A DNA stretch of 33,543 nucleotides, taken from positions 1-33,543 of the forward strand of contig REAS01000072.1 of assembly GCA_004294495.1 (NCBI GenBank), read 5' to 3'. A program made the translations under genes and the position numbers. The notes below the pieces were generated by a model that was given only the letters and a program-made list of their open reading frames with translations, searched no databases and was not told where the DNA came from. This DNA is from Sphingobacteriales bacterium (GTDB lineage: Bacteria > Bacteroidota > Bacteroidia > Sphingobacteriales > Sphingobacteriaceae). Positions 33,490-33,543 of the stretch are shown one piece after another; position 1 is the first letter of the stretch, and every line of letters starts with the position of its first letter.

Positions 33490-33543
33490 GTCACTCTGAA
33501 CGAAGTGAAGAGTCTAAAAAACGTGTTTTGAGACTCTTCGTTG
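33490..33543. repeat. GAAGAGTCT repeat, cut by the window end
   Basis: TGTCACTCTGAACGAAGTGAAGAGTCT matches the 26032-26445 cluster. It is followed by the inverted AGACTCTTCG, forming a hairpin that continues past the window. Confidence 0.75.

Noticed and set aside
1-33543. Prophage, integrative element or defence island
   Set aside because: No integrase, transposase, phage structural gene, restriction enzyme or cas gene is seen, and codon use and AT content look uniform; only the PIN pair and DUF1398 gene have an accessory character.

Overview
The window looks like chromosomal DNA from a low-GC, AT-rich member of the Bacteroidota, most likely the Sphingobacteriaceae (Pedobacter/Mucilaginibacter-like). 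The evidence is the gene set: type III glutamine synthetase, a bacillithiol ligase (BshC), a TamL-type lipoprotein barrel, a fused HisIE and Bacteroidota-style LemA/TPM genes. Several starts also have TAnnTTTG boxes and there are almost no Shine-Dalgarno sequences. The genus is inference.

Layout. 1-3966: miaE (tRNA hydroxylase), a 52-bp minisatellite, an ald-family dehydrogenase, then (minus strand) an alpha/beta hydrolase followed by a PyrR-like phosphoribosyltransferase. 4295-9394: bshC and an LDH2-type dehydrogenase (2 nt apart), a MacB/FtsX-like permease and an unrecognised secreted/membrane protein. 9391-13235: tamL, head-to-head and overlapping with a SpoU-type RNA methyltransferase, then tRNA-Cys and a 57-residue protein that look like one transcription unit, then a CoA-binding protein. 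13640-22151: hisIE, a WD40 protein, an NlpC/P60 peptidase, UspA, GtrA + MFS transporter, queG, nhaA and a zinc metallopeptidase. 22246-25889: glnN (minus) divergent from an OmpL-like porin (plus), probably a nitrogen-related pair. 26478-33392: a DUF1398 protein, a small-protein/PIN pair whose PIN gene is frameshifted, a lemA-TPM-TPM operon, a COG2509 flavoprotein and an ABC exporter half-transporter. Nearly all genes are housekeeping or common accessory genes; I see no prophage, integrase, transposase, CRISPR array or recognisable defence island.

The most unusual content is intergenic. (i) A family of about 100-150 bp palindromic elements has conserved arms (GGGCGTTTTAACACGC at one end, CGTTAACGC at the other) and a different palindrome in the centre of each copy. 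There are four clear copies (7053, 8584, 20917, 31348) and one degenerate arm (13348). Two copies sit inside larger elements with outer inverted ends GAGTTCGATT. (ii) Two tandem arrays (52-bp and 42-bp units) are built from the same AATCACAAATC-like words; one touches the ald start codon and the other forms the metallopeptidase stop codon. (iii) There is a 22-bp dispersed repeat, a GAAGAGTCTG repeat cluster, a 276-bp inverted-repeat-bounded element next to queG and a perfect 15-bp hairpin inside the lemA operon. Together they suggest a genome whose intergenic DNA is repeatedly remodelled by non-coding palindromic repeats. That is the best candidate here for something not well described, but whether these elements move, are transcribed or act as regulators cannot be decided from this window.
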